Below, piece after piece: positions 1-11,689 of a stretch of 64,000 bases of DNA. Both the position numbers and the translations under genes were made by a program. The stretch's first letter is position 1; every line of letters begins with the position of its first letter. The notes under the pieces were generated by a model. It was not told the DNA's origin. It ran no database searches and was given only the letters and a program-made list of their open reading frames with translations. Source of the DNA: Nageia nagi. Its lineage: Eukaryota; Pinophyta. The stretch spans positions 126,294,001 to 126,358,000 of the forward strand of contig JBITNC010000001.1 in the NCBI GenBank assembly GCA_050084985.1, in the 5' to 3' direction.

Positions 1-843
1 AGAAGATTTACCATCAAAGGAAGCCAATTGAAGACTTGAAGACAACAATGAAAATCAAAACAATGAAATATAAGAAAGAAAATGATAAGGATGTTCCATT
101 AGGGATTAAAGAAATAGAGAACCTAAAATGATTGAATAATGAAGATCATGTTAAGGTTAAAGATATCCATGAGAAGATCAGAATGGTTGAGAAGTTTTAC
201 AAAAGGATATACAACATGAATTAAAAGATTTTGAAAACAAAATATTTCAAGTATCCAAATAAAATAGTTAGATGGAAAGTATGACAAGAAAAATTACCTC
301 CAATAAGACTTTTAGAGTAAAAATTAGGAGTAATAAGAAAGTACTATATGGAAAAGATAGTAAGATTTTCCTAAGAAATTGAACTAATTATGCCTAAAAT
401 AGTTAATAAATATTGGATCCCAAAGTGTGAATGGGAAAATAGGTTAGCCAAAAAGAAAATAGCATCATGATATAAATTTACTAAATGAAAAGGGTAGAAG
501 AGAATACCCTAAGAAATAAACATATCCAAATTAGATATTTAACTTGAAATTAATCTAACCTTTAGAGAAAAAAATGTTAGAATAAGGATAAATGTTGAAA
601 TAATATAACAATTCCATCATGAATTCATTCATTAAGGGAGATTATGATGTTTGAACTAAGGAAAATCCTTAAAAGCTTAGTGAATTGAAAGATAGTTAGA
701 TTGAGAATCCTAACTATGCATACTTATTCCTATAAATTTGGAATATTAAACAAGGTTATGAATACCAATATGGTTATTGGTAGACCTATTTTCTAAATAA
801 AGTTAAGATAAATTGAATAAGTTAGATAATTTTAAGAGACTCA

Positions 844-845
<2 letters not shown>

Positions 846-924
<79 letters not shown>

Positions 925-936
925 ATATAATATAAT
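846..936. repeat. (AT)n microsatellite with a TATAA tail
   Basis: About 36 uninterrupted AT dinucleotides are followed by several TATAA units. The homologous place in copy B (about 8,727-8,752) has a short AT run and a (TAA)n run instead, so this tract expanded after the copies separated. Confidence 0.95.
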
Positions 937-1434
937 CTAACATTGCTTAATCTGATCAATTTGCACATAACAAAGGATAAGAATTAATACCCTTTGAAAA
1001 TAGGTAGGTTTAAGGATGCAAAAATTTCATGATGATATCTTAAGGACCAAGTTAGGATCAAGAAAAGATATCTAAAGGAAAAGAGGAGTGATATAGCAAA
1101 CAACCTATGATTAAAAATATATACATATAAATTATGTTTACTATAGTGAGCAAAAATATAGGAATGATGCGATGAGAATTCCAACAAAGCATAAGAATTT
1201 TTTAAGTCTTAGAATAAATTAGTCAAGTTAGAAATAAACTTAAACTTTTCACCTGATTTTTCTAAGGTATTTTGTTTTAAGTTTAGAAAACTTGTGAAGA
1301 AGTTGTGTTATGTTCCATCATGTTTTGCTATGAATACTGTATGTTATGATAAAATGTGTTTCATTATTGTGTGTGTAAAATGAAATAAGAAAACTTCAAA
1401 CTATAGTAGTTAACACAAGGGACTATGTTAATAC

Positions 1435-1447
1435 AAGAGGGGAAGGA
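1435..1447 (+). other. Polypurine tract (PPT) of copy A
   Basis: The purine run AAGAGGGGAAGGA lies immediately before the TGTCA that opens the LTR, which is the expected position for plus-strand priming. The same motif precedes LTR starts at 9,259 and 9,685. Confidence 0.8.
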
Positions 1448-4278
1448 TGTCAAAACCCAACTCCCTTTTGTGGATTCCCTTACTAGATTTAGGACTATGT
1501 GGTATTTGTTAGTGTGAAATAAGAGAATATTGTGATGTTTTGTTTCATTTATAGTATTTTTATAAAATTGAATTAAAAATCATCTTATTAAAATATGATA
1601 TTATCTATCCTTCTTCCTACGATATACTATCAAGGTGTACATGTTGTGTTCTACAGGTGATAGTTAAGAAGGTAGGATGCTCATGGGTACAAAGGTGATA
1701 ACACAAGGTGGATCAAGGATTTGAAAAGAAGATATAATATGACCACTACTAAAAAGCTTCCAATTACCAAAACACATACAGTTACATGGGGCAATGATAA
1801 TTGAGAGGACCCCTAAAATTGTGTGTTGAATTTTTATTCTTGCTATTTATTTATTATGAAGATTATACCAAGGATCCCTTGATGAGAATGTTAGTAGGGG
1901 TAGGTTATTTATTACAATTTTCATACACTTAGATATTAATTTAATTAATTAAAAATTAATTCAATTAATAAGATTATGTGATGCTAGATTAATAATGATA
2001 ATAATAATAATATTTAAAAAATTAAAATAAAGTGATAAAATAAAAATAATTAGGGATAAGGTTAAAGAAAAGATAAGCTTAACACATGGTCAGATCGGGT
2101 TCAGTAATAACTAAGAATTAGATGTCATGAAAATAAAATATTATTATTTTATTAGAAAACCTAATTTTTTAAAAAAATTATAAATATACCCTTAGAGCTC
2201 ACATTTTGGAATGGATTGCAAGTGAGAAGCAATGCTTTAGAGAAATTGCAAGGTAAGGTAAGATCTAGGGTTTTTGAGGCTTATAGTAGTCTTAGAAAAA
2301 TTATTTGAAGATGCAAGGTTATGTTATTCAATTGGAAGGTCAACCATTTTACTTTGCAAATGATTTTTTTTTCATCATTCAAGGGTTTTGGATACCTTTC
2401 AAGAATTTGATCAATTTGATAGTGTTTAAGGACCATGTTTTTGATCTATTAGATTATAAACATTAAGTTTAATTTATTAATAAGTAATTAATAGGGTGAA
2501 TATAGAAAAGAATAAATTTACTCTAGTATAAAGGAAGGATTCCATGTTAATAATTAGTATGGAGATGAAGATTATCTTAAAAGATTAAAGAGATTTAGAT
2601 AACTAAAAAGGAAGATTTCAAGAAAAATAAATTATGTTAAAGGAAATCTATTTTTTTTTATCAATGCTAAAATAAATTAGGAAGGAAATGAATTTATGTA
2701 GAATCAATTTTGGATATATATTCTTTTCCAAAAATTAAATCTAGATTTGAGTATGTAATCGAGGAGATTCTTGGTATATTTTTATGTGACAACATCTTTT
2801 CTTATGTATTGAAAAAGCAATTGCATTAGGAAAAGAAAGTTGTTATGATCCAAGTATACACATGAGCTACCATGTACAATGAAGGTGGGTTCATACTTGT
2901 AAGCTATCCTTGCTTATTCAATTGATTGAGGTTATTGCTTCATATTTCAAAAAAGATACTTGTATCAATATTTTGGAAATATGTTAATAGAAAGATGATT
3001 TGTATGTTCTTGTATTACTATACATTACTATATAATGATAAAATGATGATGTATTATCTATATATACAATATGTAATATGAAGCCATGTATGGAATACCC
3101 TTATGACATATGGATGGTATTTTAATCATATTCTAGATGCAATGATGATGTGATAAATATGTTGTTGTGATGTTCATATTTCATTGTAAGATGGCAATGT
3201 GATGGACTATGATAATATTTATGATGTTCTTATAACATTTATGAAGAATATTAATTCATATTCATTATGAGCTTAATATGATAAGTTTATATTTCATTGT
3301 GAATGAATACTCTCAATTTTGCTAGATAAAAATTATTGTAAAGTTATATTCTATGAGATAATATAAAAGGAATTTATATTCCATGATGTTATGATAGATA
3401 AGGTACTTGCAATAATTATATTTATGTGTTGTTAGACTATTTGTGTAGAAATGTTATTTCTTGAGGAGGAGTAATAATATTTCTAATGAAATTAGTCATA
3501 AATGTCTTATGGTATACTTCTATAGTTGTGAGATGATAACCTAGTTGAAGTCCAAATCTACCAAAGTAAGAGTTAACATATATGGAAAAGATATAATAAA
3601 ATTAGGTGTGAGACTTAGTAATTATTACCTAGTATGTTGATAAAATCTTGGGAATTGGATATGAAACCTAGTTAAAACACTAAGTAGGATTTGAGCACTA
3701 TATTATGATATTAAGGAATTATTAGGTAGGATAATTCAAGAAAATCTCATGAGAATAAGCTATTATCAAATATGATAATTCAAGAAATTCTCTATACACA
3801 TGACTTCAAGATAAGAATAAGGATTATCAGGAAGGATAATCAAGGAATTATCAAGATTGGTCATGAAGGAACCTAAAGTACTTAAATTTATGATCTTGAT
3901 GATGGATTTGATTTGGGTAGGTTGAGATACCATCAATATGATATAATATTTCAAGATGAGTTGAATAACTGAGAAGGCTATTGTATCCAAAGATGAACAT
4001 TCTAGGTAAACCATTTAGGATGTTTTATGAGAAGGTTAAATATCAAGAGATAAATGGTGTTATCATCTAATGATGAGATTGTGAGTCATGAATGATGACA
4101 CTTAAAACTATTAAGTGATTTCAATATCATGATTCAAAAGTAGCTTCTAAACTTTCATAATTGAATATCCATGTGTATTTTTATATTGGTTAAGAAAAAA
4201 TGCACATTACATAAGAGTTAATTGGGATTAGAGTTAGTTTAGATTTGGTTTTAAAGGTGTAAAAATTGGGTCCTAATA
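1448..4278 (+). repeat. Long terminal repeat shared by two internal regions (LTR 1, about 2.83 kb)
   Basis: The left edge is TGTCA directly after a PPT. The right edge is ...CCTAATA two bases before an initiator-Met-like primer-binding site. The same sequence, rearranged, recurs at 9,259-11,671: compare the block around 1,790-2,240 with 10,020-10,500, and 3,930-4,270 with 11,320-11,665. LTR 1 keeps about 1.4 kb (roughly 2,550-3,930) that LTR 2 lacks. Because a PPT lies on its left and a PBS on its right, it acts as the 3' LTR of the left copy and the 5' LTR of the right copy. The right-hand terminus is degenerate, so the exact last base is uncertain. Confidence 0.75.
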
Positions 4279-4280
4279 TT

Positions 4281-4293
4281 TGTTATCAGAGCC
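4281..4293 (+). other. Primer-binding site, initiator-Met tRNA type
   Basis: TGTTATCAGAGCC differs at one position from the usual plant retrotransposon PBS TGGTATCAGAGCC and lies two bases after the LTR end. Confidence 0.75.
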
Positions 4294-4400
4294 TAGGTTT
4301 GTAGGTTCACATAAGATATCCTAAATTTTAACCAATAACTTTTATTAGTGGAAAAAAGATGGTATCTAGATAATTTGAGGGTAACTCATAATATTAACCT

Positions 4401-4622
4401 TTGGAATACCATTCCATGAGAATAAAAATGCTAATAGATATGAATAAGAAAGGTATGAAAATTGAACATAGTCTTGCTAGGGAAAGGAAGAACACTAACG
4501 TAACTAAGTTGTTTGGAAATGGTGATGGTAAGGAATACAAGAAGGTATGTGGTGCAAGAAGTTATAAATGTTTAAGAAGAAAAACATTGTTGGTAAAATA
4601 TACCAACATACCTTATGATTAA
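4401..4622 (+). CDS. Small unrecognised ORF just after the PBS
   Basis: A 73-codon lysine- and arginine-rich ORF about 110 bases downstream of the primer-binding site, where a leader or gag start would be expected. I recognise no domain in it. It could be a remnant of the element's own 5' ORF or a chance frame in AT-rich DNA. It contains no long low-complexity tract, which is why it is kept at low confidence. Confidence 0.2.
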   Translation: MEYHSMRIKMLIDMNKKGMKIEHSLARERKNTNVTKLFGNGDGKEYKKVCGARSYKCLRRKTLLVKYTNIPYD

Positions 4623-5247
4623 CATTTGAGGTAAACCATAAGGTTATTTAACTAAGGTAAATGATGAGATATCGTAGTCCTCCAAGGAGATGGCCACTCA
4701 AGAATGGAAAAAACTTCAATAAGTTGGTATGAAAGAATAGTGCTTTTAATTGCACTAGTTCTAAGAGAAGGTTTTTGAAGAAAATAAAACTTCATACCTA
4801 TTACCAAATATACTTGATCAAACAAAATTAAAACCATAAAGAGGTTATGAAAATAGCTAGTATAAATATATTAGTTAAGAGATTTATCTAGTGATGAATA
4901 ACCTTGAGAAGGTTATGAAATAACTTAAGATTGATTTTTCTTAAATAAGAAATGAAATAATCTCAAGAATAAGTTTGTATGACTTTTAAAAAAAATCAAG
5001 TGTTAAAATTTTAATAATATCTTGATTATTTTTATGAAGAATAAGGAAATAGGAATAAATCAAGTAAATCAACCATGCTGATTCATTGATAAAGAGAACC
5101 TTATGGAATAGAAAACCAAAAAAATATTTTATTCCACCTTCAAGATGATATAGTTCAATAAGGGGATAATATATCAACAATCAATGGAGTTTTTCATCTA
5201 GAACAAGAGATTTGTATCATGTTGGTAGAATAAGAACAAGAAAGTCA

Positions 5248-5690
5248 AGTAAGATCTAGAAAAAGATACCTTCCTCCTCAAGAAAAAAGAAGAAATCAAC
5301 TTGCTTAAAGAAACATATATTTAAAAAATATAGGTTTTGAAACATGAGATGCATTAAGCCATCGTATCCATGCTACTGAATTCATATTTGATGAATACCT
5401 CCTAGGATAGAATGAAGATTATCATTCTAAATCAGATAACAAGTCAAATTTTGAAGAGATAATAGAGTACAAGTATAGTTTCTTGCTACTTGTTGAAGAA
5501 AATCTAGTACAATGAACTCCACTAAGCATTAAGGAATTGAACATTTGCATAATTATTGAGAGGTTGAATGCAAACGGTGCTAACATAAACATTGCAGATC
5601 TTAAGAACATTGAAAGGATTCAATATGTATTAGATATCCCTTGAAAGGAATGATGTAATGATTCATGAAAGTAGGATATATGAATAAATA
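5248..5690 (+). pseudogene. Degenerate unrecognised ORF upstream of the gag relic
   Basis: One plus-strand frame can be read for about 147 codons with coding-like composition. It is charged at the N-terminus (RSRKRYLPPQEKRR) and has a middle part with the segments SHRIHATEFIFDEYL and IKELNICIIIERLN. All of its interruptions are TGA, TAG or TAA codons, and most would revert to Trp or Gln by a single transition. I do not recognise the family. Its place between the PBS and a gag relic suggests the N-terminal half of the element's own gag or an extra leader ORF. The minus-strand ORF at 5,422-5,610 is its shadow. Confidence 0.4.
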
Positions 5691-6370
5691 AGTATTTTGT
5701 AAAGGAAATAAATGATTTTGTGCTCAATTCTCAACTAAAGAGAAGGATGTAAAAAAGTGAAGATCTAGTTTGAGTAGAAGATTTAGATCATTTTTATTAT
5801 ACTAAGAATAATTATGTATCAAGAATGGTTATGGTATGTAAGTAAAACCTTTAAGTAAGGTAAATAAATAAATAAAAAATTCAAGTTTGAATTTTGGAAA
5901 ATTATAAAGAACACATCTCTCCATATTTGAACCAAGTAAAGAATTTTCAAAGATTGGAAGGTGATAGAGAAGAAGATCTTTTAGTAAGCTAAAGACTTGA
6001 ACCTATTCCAAGGTAGTTTCCCTTAGTTTTAGAAAGTGATAGTTTAAACCATTCAATGTTGGTTTGAATTTTAAAAGATCTCAAAAAGAAAGTTCATTAC
6101 AAAGTTGAAGTTCAATGAAAGGATGATCCAACACCAAGGAAAGAAGAAATCAAAAATTTCAAGAAAATTCAACACCAACTTAGTTATGTTAAGTCACAAT
6201 TGATATGAAGAATAACTTTTAAGAAACAAATTCATAGTCATAGGTTCCTTTCAATTCATTTCAGTATGATTCAAAAATAGTAATAAAAGTTAAGAAGCTA
6301 AATAATGGTAAAAGTGATAAACCAAAGAATATGATCAAGAATTGCAAAAAAAAAAAAAAAACTTCTAGCC

Positions 6371-6692
6371 ATGGAATTTATAGGAAAAAAATATGGTGAT
6401 ACTATTGAAGCTTGGGTGAAAAAACTTAAGATCTATTTTGATACTTGAAAACTATAACACCTATCAAAAAGATAGGTGGGTTGTTATACTACTTGAATAT
6501 TTAGCTTTAGAATGGTGGGATAACCTCATGAAAGATAGAAAGATAGAGACTAAATATGTGTTAAATAAGTTCATCATAGAAACACTTGATGAATTTTATA
6601 GAATCAAACAAATAAGTAGGAGTGAAACCAAGAAGTTTGGGCCATTTAAAGGGGAAATGGGGAAAATTGATGAAGTAAAAACTCAATGTTAG
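6371..6692 (+). pseudogene. Ty3/gypsy-type gag relic
   Basis: From an ATG at 6,371 the frame reads FIGKKYGDTIEAWVKKLKIYFD, shown here only as its key blocks EAWVKKL and IYFD. After a one-base frameshift near 6,445 it continues through an 84-codon ORF containing ALEWWDNLM. The order (F.G ... AW...L..YF ... KD...V..LL.. L.WWDN) is that of the retrotransposon gag domain, in which W-W precedes the main helical block. It ends at about 105 codons with no CCHC zinc knuckle, so it is truncated as well as frameshifted. A run of 17 A just upstream (about 6,345-6,361) may mark slippage or an old poly(A) junction. Confidence 0.6.
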
Positions 6693-7916
6693 AAAAATTA
6701 GGATCCCAATTTAGGTTTGGGATCCAAACAAATATTGTGATCCTAATATTTAAAGCAAAAATATATACAAATATTAGGATCTCGATATATCAGGATCTAG
6801 AAACTAAATTAGGATCCCAATTTTAATTCATTAATATTGGGATTTTGATATTTGAATCTACAATTTTTCCTTAGATTTAGGCTCAAAAAAGGCTTGGTGA
6901 GCTAACAATTAGCCTTGGACTTGCAAGTATATGTTCATGGCAATTTTAATGGAAAATTTCAACTTCAACCATACATTTGATGGAGTTTTGGGTAGAAGTT
7001 TTTCATGAAATTAAAATCCATTATATATTAAAGAGTGTAGATTTCAAATATGTAATTTATTTTACAATTAGATAAGATTTTATATTTTTTAATTATTTTT
7101 TAGTAAAAGTGATCCATATAATTGAAATATGAGGGTCTCATATTTTCTTAATAAGTGTTATTTTTTGAGGAGTTGTGAAAAACAAATAGTATAGAGATAA
7201 TATTCATAGAATTATATATAAGAATAAAAAAAATGAAAAAAATATCAAGTTTAGATCAAATTATGGTTGATGGACATGAGCACTTTTTGAAAAAATAAAC
7301 ATGCTTGGTACAAAATTAATAAAAAAATATTGATCCAAAAATTATTGAAAAATATCCAAGATAAGCTCCAATGTGTTAGGTATCTTTTCCTAAAAATATT
7401 TTAAAAAATATCTTGATTTTAGTCAAATTATGGTGGATAGACACATGCATGGTATGGTCTATAAATATTTTTTAAAAAAAAACTAATTTTTGTTCATCCT
7501 ATTGAATTTTAAATTCTATGATCTAGGTATTGGAACAAATTATATATTTAAAAAACTATACTCTAAGAACTATATTTTCACCCAGTGATGTTTTTCATGA
7601 TTACATGTCTAAGCACTCTAATTTTTTAGATAAATCATACCCAAATTTGAAAATCAAGGAAAACACTTCCACTTTTTATCCTTAAAGTGGATCTAACTTC
7701 TTGCACCCACCCATAGGTTAGTTAAAGAAATCATAAGTAGTTGGTGAAAGTAATGAGGTATGATATCTCAAAAGTTACAATCAAGAAAGTCCATCAGCTT
7801 ATCAAAAGACCTTGAAGATAAAGAATTGTTGCTACTACAAGATTCTTTGGGAATCCATCCACTAATGTATATGTTAAGAAAAGAAGATTTTCTATTACAG
7901 GAAGCTACTTGAAGAT

Positions 7917-8105
7917 TTGAAGACAACAATGAAAAGAAAATTAAGGAAATATAAGAAAGAAAATGATAATGATGTTCCATCAGGGATCAAAGAAATAATG
8001 AACCTAAAATGCTTGAATAATGAAGATCAAGTCAAGGTTAAAAATATCCATGATAAGATCAAAATGGCTAAGAAGTTTTACAAAAGGATATGTAGCATGA
8101 ATTAA
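7917..8105 (+). CDS. Small lysine-rich ORF, duplicated in copy A
   Basis: A 62-codon ORF with blocks KRKLRKYKKEN and IKMAKKFYKRIC. The upstream sequence from about 7,780 is also readable in part. A diverged version lies at 1-225 of this window, where the frame is broken. Conservation between the copies only shows that both belong to the same repeat, not that the ORF is expressed. No family is recognised. It may be the C-terminus of a lost polyprotein. Confidence 0.25.
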   Translation: MKTTMKRKLRKYKKENDNDVPSGIKEIMNLKCLNNEDQVKVKNIHDKIKMAKKFYKRICSMN

Positions 8106-9245
8106 AAGCTTTTGAAAAACAATATTTCAACTATTCAAATAAAATAGTTAGATAGAAAGTATGACAAGAAGAATTACCTCTAAGAAGACTTTTGGAGTAA
8201 AAGTTAGGAGTAATAAAAAAGTACTATATGGAAAAGATAGTAAGATTTTCCTAAGGAATTTAGGTATTATGCCAAAAAATTAATAAATATTAGATTCCAA
8301 ATTATGAATGGAAATATAGGTTAGCCAAAAAACAAAAATAGAATCCTGAGATAAATTTAGTAAAAGAAAAGGGTAGGAGAGAATACCCTAAGAAATAAAC
8401 ATATCCAAATTAGATATATACCTTGAAATTAATCTAACCTTTAGAGAAAAAAAGTTAAGAATAAGTATAAATGATGAAATAATATAACAATTCCATCATC
8501 AATTCATTCATTAAGGGAGATGATGAAGTTTGAACTAAGTCAAATCCTTAAAAGCTTAGTGAATTGAAAGATAGTAAGATTAAGAATCCTAACTATGCAT
8601 ACTTATTCCTAGAAATTTGGAATATTAAACAAGGTTATGAATGCTGAGATAGTTATTGGTAAAACTATTTATTAAAGAAAGTTAAGATAAATTGAATAAG
8701 TGACCTAAGTTTAAGAGACTCGCTTATATATATATAATAATAATAATAATAAATCTAAGACTATCTAATCTAGTCAATTTGAACATAACAAAGGGTAATA
8801 ATTAATACCCTTTGAAAATAGGTAGGGTAAAGGATGCAAGAATTTCATAATGATATCCTAAGGATCAAGTTAGGATCAAGAAAGATATATAAAGGAAAAG
8901 AGGAGTAATATAGCAAACAACCTACATTTAAAAAAAAAATATGAAAATTATATTTACTATAGTAACCAAAAATCTAAGAATGATGACATGAGAATTTCAA
9001 CAAAGCACAAGAATTTTTTAATGCTTAGAATAAATTAGTCAAATTAGAAATAAACTTAAACTTTCCACCTAATGTGTCTAAGGTATTTTGTTTAAAATCT
9101 AGGAACCTTGTGAAGATGTTGTGTTATGTTCTATCATGTTCTGATATGAATACCTTATGTTATAATAAAATGTGTTTCATTATTGTGTGTGTAAAATGAA
9201 ATAAGAGAACTTCAAACTAGTTAACACAAGGGACTATGTTAATCC

Positions 9246-9258
9246 AAGAGGGGAAGGA
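9246..9258 (+). other. Polypurine tract of copy B, first copy
   Basis: The purine run AAGAGGGGAAGGA precedes TGTCATAGCCC at 9,259. It is identical to the copy A tract at 1,435-1,447. Confidence 0.75.
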
Positions 9259-10278
9259 TGTCATAGCCCAAATCTCCTTTGTGAATTCGCTTGCTAGATT
9301 TAGGACTATGTGGTATTTGTTTAGTGTGAAATAAGAGGATATTGTGATGTTTTATTTCACTTATAGCATTTTTATTGATTTGAAAATTATCTTATAAAAA
9401 TATGATATTATCCATCTTTCTTCAAGAATAAGATTTTTTTGACTCTTAGAATAAATTAGTCAAGTTAGAAATAAACTTAAACTCTACACCTAATTTGTCT
9501 AAGGTCTATTGTTTTAAATTTAGAAACTTTGTGAAGATGATGTGTTATGTTTCATCATATTTTGATATGAATACCTTATGTTATGATAAAACATGTTTCA
9601 TTATTGTGTGTTTAAAATTAAACAAGAGAACATCAAACCATAGTAGTTAACATATAGGATTGTGTTAATCCAAGAGGGGAAGGATGTCACATCACATCTC
9701 CTTGTTGTTGATTCCCTATCTAGATTTAGGACTATGTGGTATTTGTTTAGTGTGATATAAGAGGATAATATGATGCTTTATTACACTTTTAGCATTTTTA
9801 TGAAATTGATTTAAAAATAATCTTATGAAATTATGATATTATCTATCCTTCTTCCTACAAGATACTATCAAGGTGTACATGTGTTCTGCAAGTGACAGGT
9901 AAGAAGGGGGGATGCTCATGGGTGCAAATATTATAACCCAAGGTGGATCAAGGATCTGAATAAAAGATCCAATATGAACACTACTAAAAAGCTTCCAATT
10001 AGTAAGACATATATAGTTACATGGGGTGATAATAATTGAGAGTCCCCCCTAGGATGTGTGTTGAATTTTTATTCTTGCTAGTTATCTATTGTAAAGATTC
10101 TACCAAGGATCCCCTGATGAGAATATTAGTAGGGATAGGTGATTTATTACACTTTTAGTACATTTAGATATTATTTAATTAATTAAAGATTAATTCAATT
10201 GATAAGATTATGTGATGCCAAATTAATTTAATTAATGTGATTTATTAAATTAGCAAATTTATAAAAATAATGCTTAAA

Positions 10279-10309
<31 letters not shown>

Positions 10310-11671
10310 TCTAAAAACTTAAATTAAATGAATAAAATAAAAAATAATTATGGATAAGCTTAAGGAGAAGTTAAGCTTGACACATGGTCGGATAGGGTTA
10401 AGTGATAACTAAGAATTAGATGTCGTGAAACTAAAATATTATTATTTTATTAGAAACCCTAATCTTTTGAAAAGTTAAAAATATACCCTTAAAGCTCACA
10501 TTTTGGAAGGAATTGAAAGTAATAAGTGGAGCTATAGAGAAATTGCAAGTTAAAACAAGAGCTAGGGTTTTTGAGGCTTAGGGTAGTCTTAGAAAAATCA
10601 CTTGAAGATGTAAGGTTATGCTTTTGAATTCAAAGGTCTACCATTTTGCTTTATGAAGGATGTTTTTTTTAGCATTGAAGGGTTTTGGAGTCCTTTGAGA
10701 ATTTGATCAATTTGATAGCATTTATAAGGTTGGTTCATTTTGATTTCTTAGTTAGGTCATATAGAAATGATATTATATATTTTTCTCTATAAGGATGAAA
10801 GAAAAATAATAGTTTCCACTTAGAAAGTAATGAAAATGTTACTTTGAATGTGGTGTTTTCAATAAATATTATAATTTAGGACTTATTTTGCCTTGACCTG
10901 GTTTATTTTTATTTGATTTGGTTATTTTGGTTTGATCCATTACAATTCAAATCTTGACTTGATTCTTTGATTAGAGCTAAGAATTTGGTCTTGTGTGAAA
11001 TCCATCATATTATTGAGTGAAAGTTTTCAAAAAAATATCATTATTATATTGGTAATAACTTAGTCATATGAAATCCAATTTAGATAAAATTTTGAGGGTA
11101 ATTAATGGACATGTATATGAACAAAACCTAGAAATGTTGTATTGATAAAATATGGAGAAAAAAATTAAGGCATTCTAATAAGGCAAACTTTTAACGACTA
11201 CATTTTTGATCTATTATATTATAGACATTAAGTTTAATTTATTAATCAATAATTAATATTATGAATATAAAAAATAATAAATTTACTCTAGTATAAAGGA
11301 AGGATTCCTTTTTAAGATACCATCAACAAGATAGAATGTTTCAAGATGGGTTGATTAAGTGAGAAGGCTATTGTCTCCTAAGATGAACATTCTAGGCAAG
11401 ACATTTAGAATATTTAACAAGAAGGTTAAATATCAAGAGATAAATGGTGTTATCATATAGTGATGAGATCACAAGTCAAGAATAATGACACTTGAAACCA
11501 TTAAGTGGTATCAATTTAACAATTCACAAGTAGCTTCTAAAATTTCATAATTGAATTTCCATGTGTATTTGTACATTATTTTAAAAATAATTATGATCAT
11601 TACATAAGGGTTTATTGGGATTGGAGTTATTTTAGAGTCTATTTTTAAGTTGTAAAAATCAAGTCTTGATA
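9259..11671 (+). repeat. LTR 2 of the large element, rearranged
   Basis: It is homologous to LTR 1 (1,448-4,278), starting after the PPT at 9,259 (again at 9,685). It lacks about 1.4 kb present in LTR 1: the junction is near 11,312, between ...AAGGAAGGATTCC and GATACCATCAA. It also has about 0.45 kb (roughly 10,735-11,195) that LTR 1 lacks. A (TAA)n run lies at about 10,282-10,308. The right end is placed where similarity to the LTR 1 end stops. No PBS can be recognised after it, so this is the outer 3' LTR of the array, and the next sequence is a LINE. Confidence 0.65.
9672..9684 (+). other. Polypurine tract of copy B, duplicated copy
   Basis: A second AAGAGGGGAAGGA precedes TGTCACATC at 9,685. 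It arose with the 426-bp duplication. Confidence 0.75.
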
Positions 11672-11689
11672 ATGATTATGGCTCTTGTA

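Larger units (their letters stand above)
1..1447 (+). mobile_element. 3' part of the internal region of a large LTR retrotransposon (copy A), cut by window edge
   Basis: This stretch is a diverged copy of 7,880-9,258: the same order of short blocks can be followed by eye from the first bases through to the polypurine tract at 1,435-1,447. It ends directly at an LTR start, so it is the 3' end of an internal region. No pol domain is readable. Bases 1-225 match the small ORF at 7,917-8,105 but carry frameshifts and stops here. The 67-codon minus ORF at 984-1,187 has no recognisable similarity and is not called. Confidence 0.7.
4279..9258 (+). mobile_element. Internal region of a large LTR retrotransposon (copy B), gag relic but no pol
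   Basis: The region is bounded by the PBS at 4,281 and the PPT at 9,246-9,258. Reading all frames I can follow only a degenerate leader ORF (about 5,248-5,690), a gag relic (6,371-6,692) and a small basic ORF (7,917-8,105). I find no protease, reverse transcriptase, RNase H or integrase motif in its 5 kb. Very long LTRs with a pol-less interior fit a LARD-like non-autonomous element that would depend on another element's enzymes. That label is inference. About 6,700-7,760 holds no readable gene. Confidence 0.65.
8997..9848 (+). repeat. Tandem duplication of about 426 bp across the PPT/LTR border
   Basis: The block at about 8,997-9,422 (last ~260 bp of the internal region, PPT and first ~165 bp of LTR) is repeated at about 9,423-9,848. 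Diagnostic anchors are TTAGAATAAATTAGTCAA at about 9,021 and 9,448, and the PPT plus TGTCA at 9,246 and 9,672. The copies differ by scattered substitutions, so the duplication is not recent. Confidence 0.8.
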
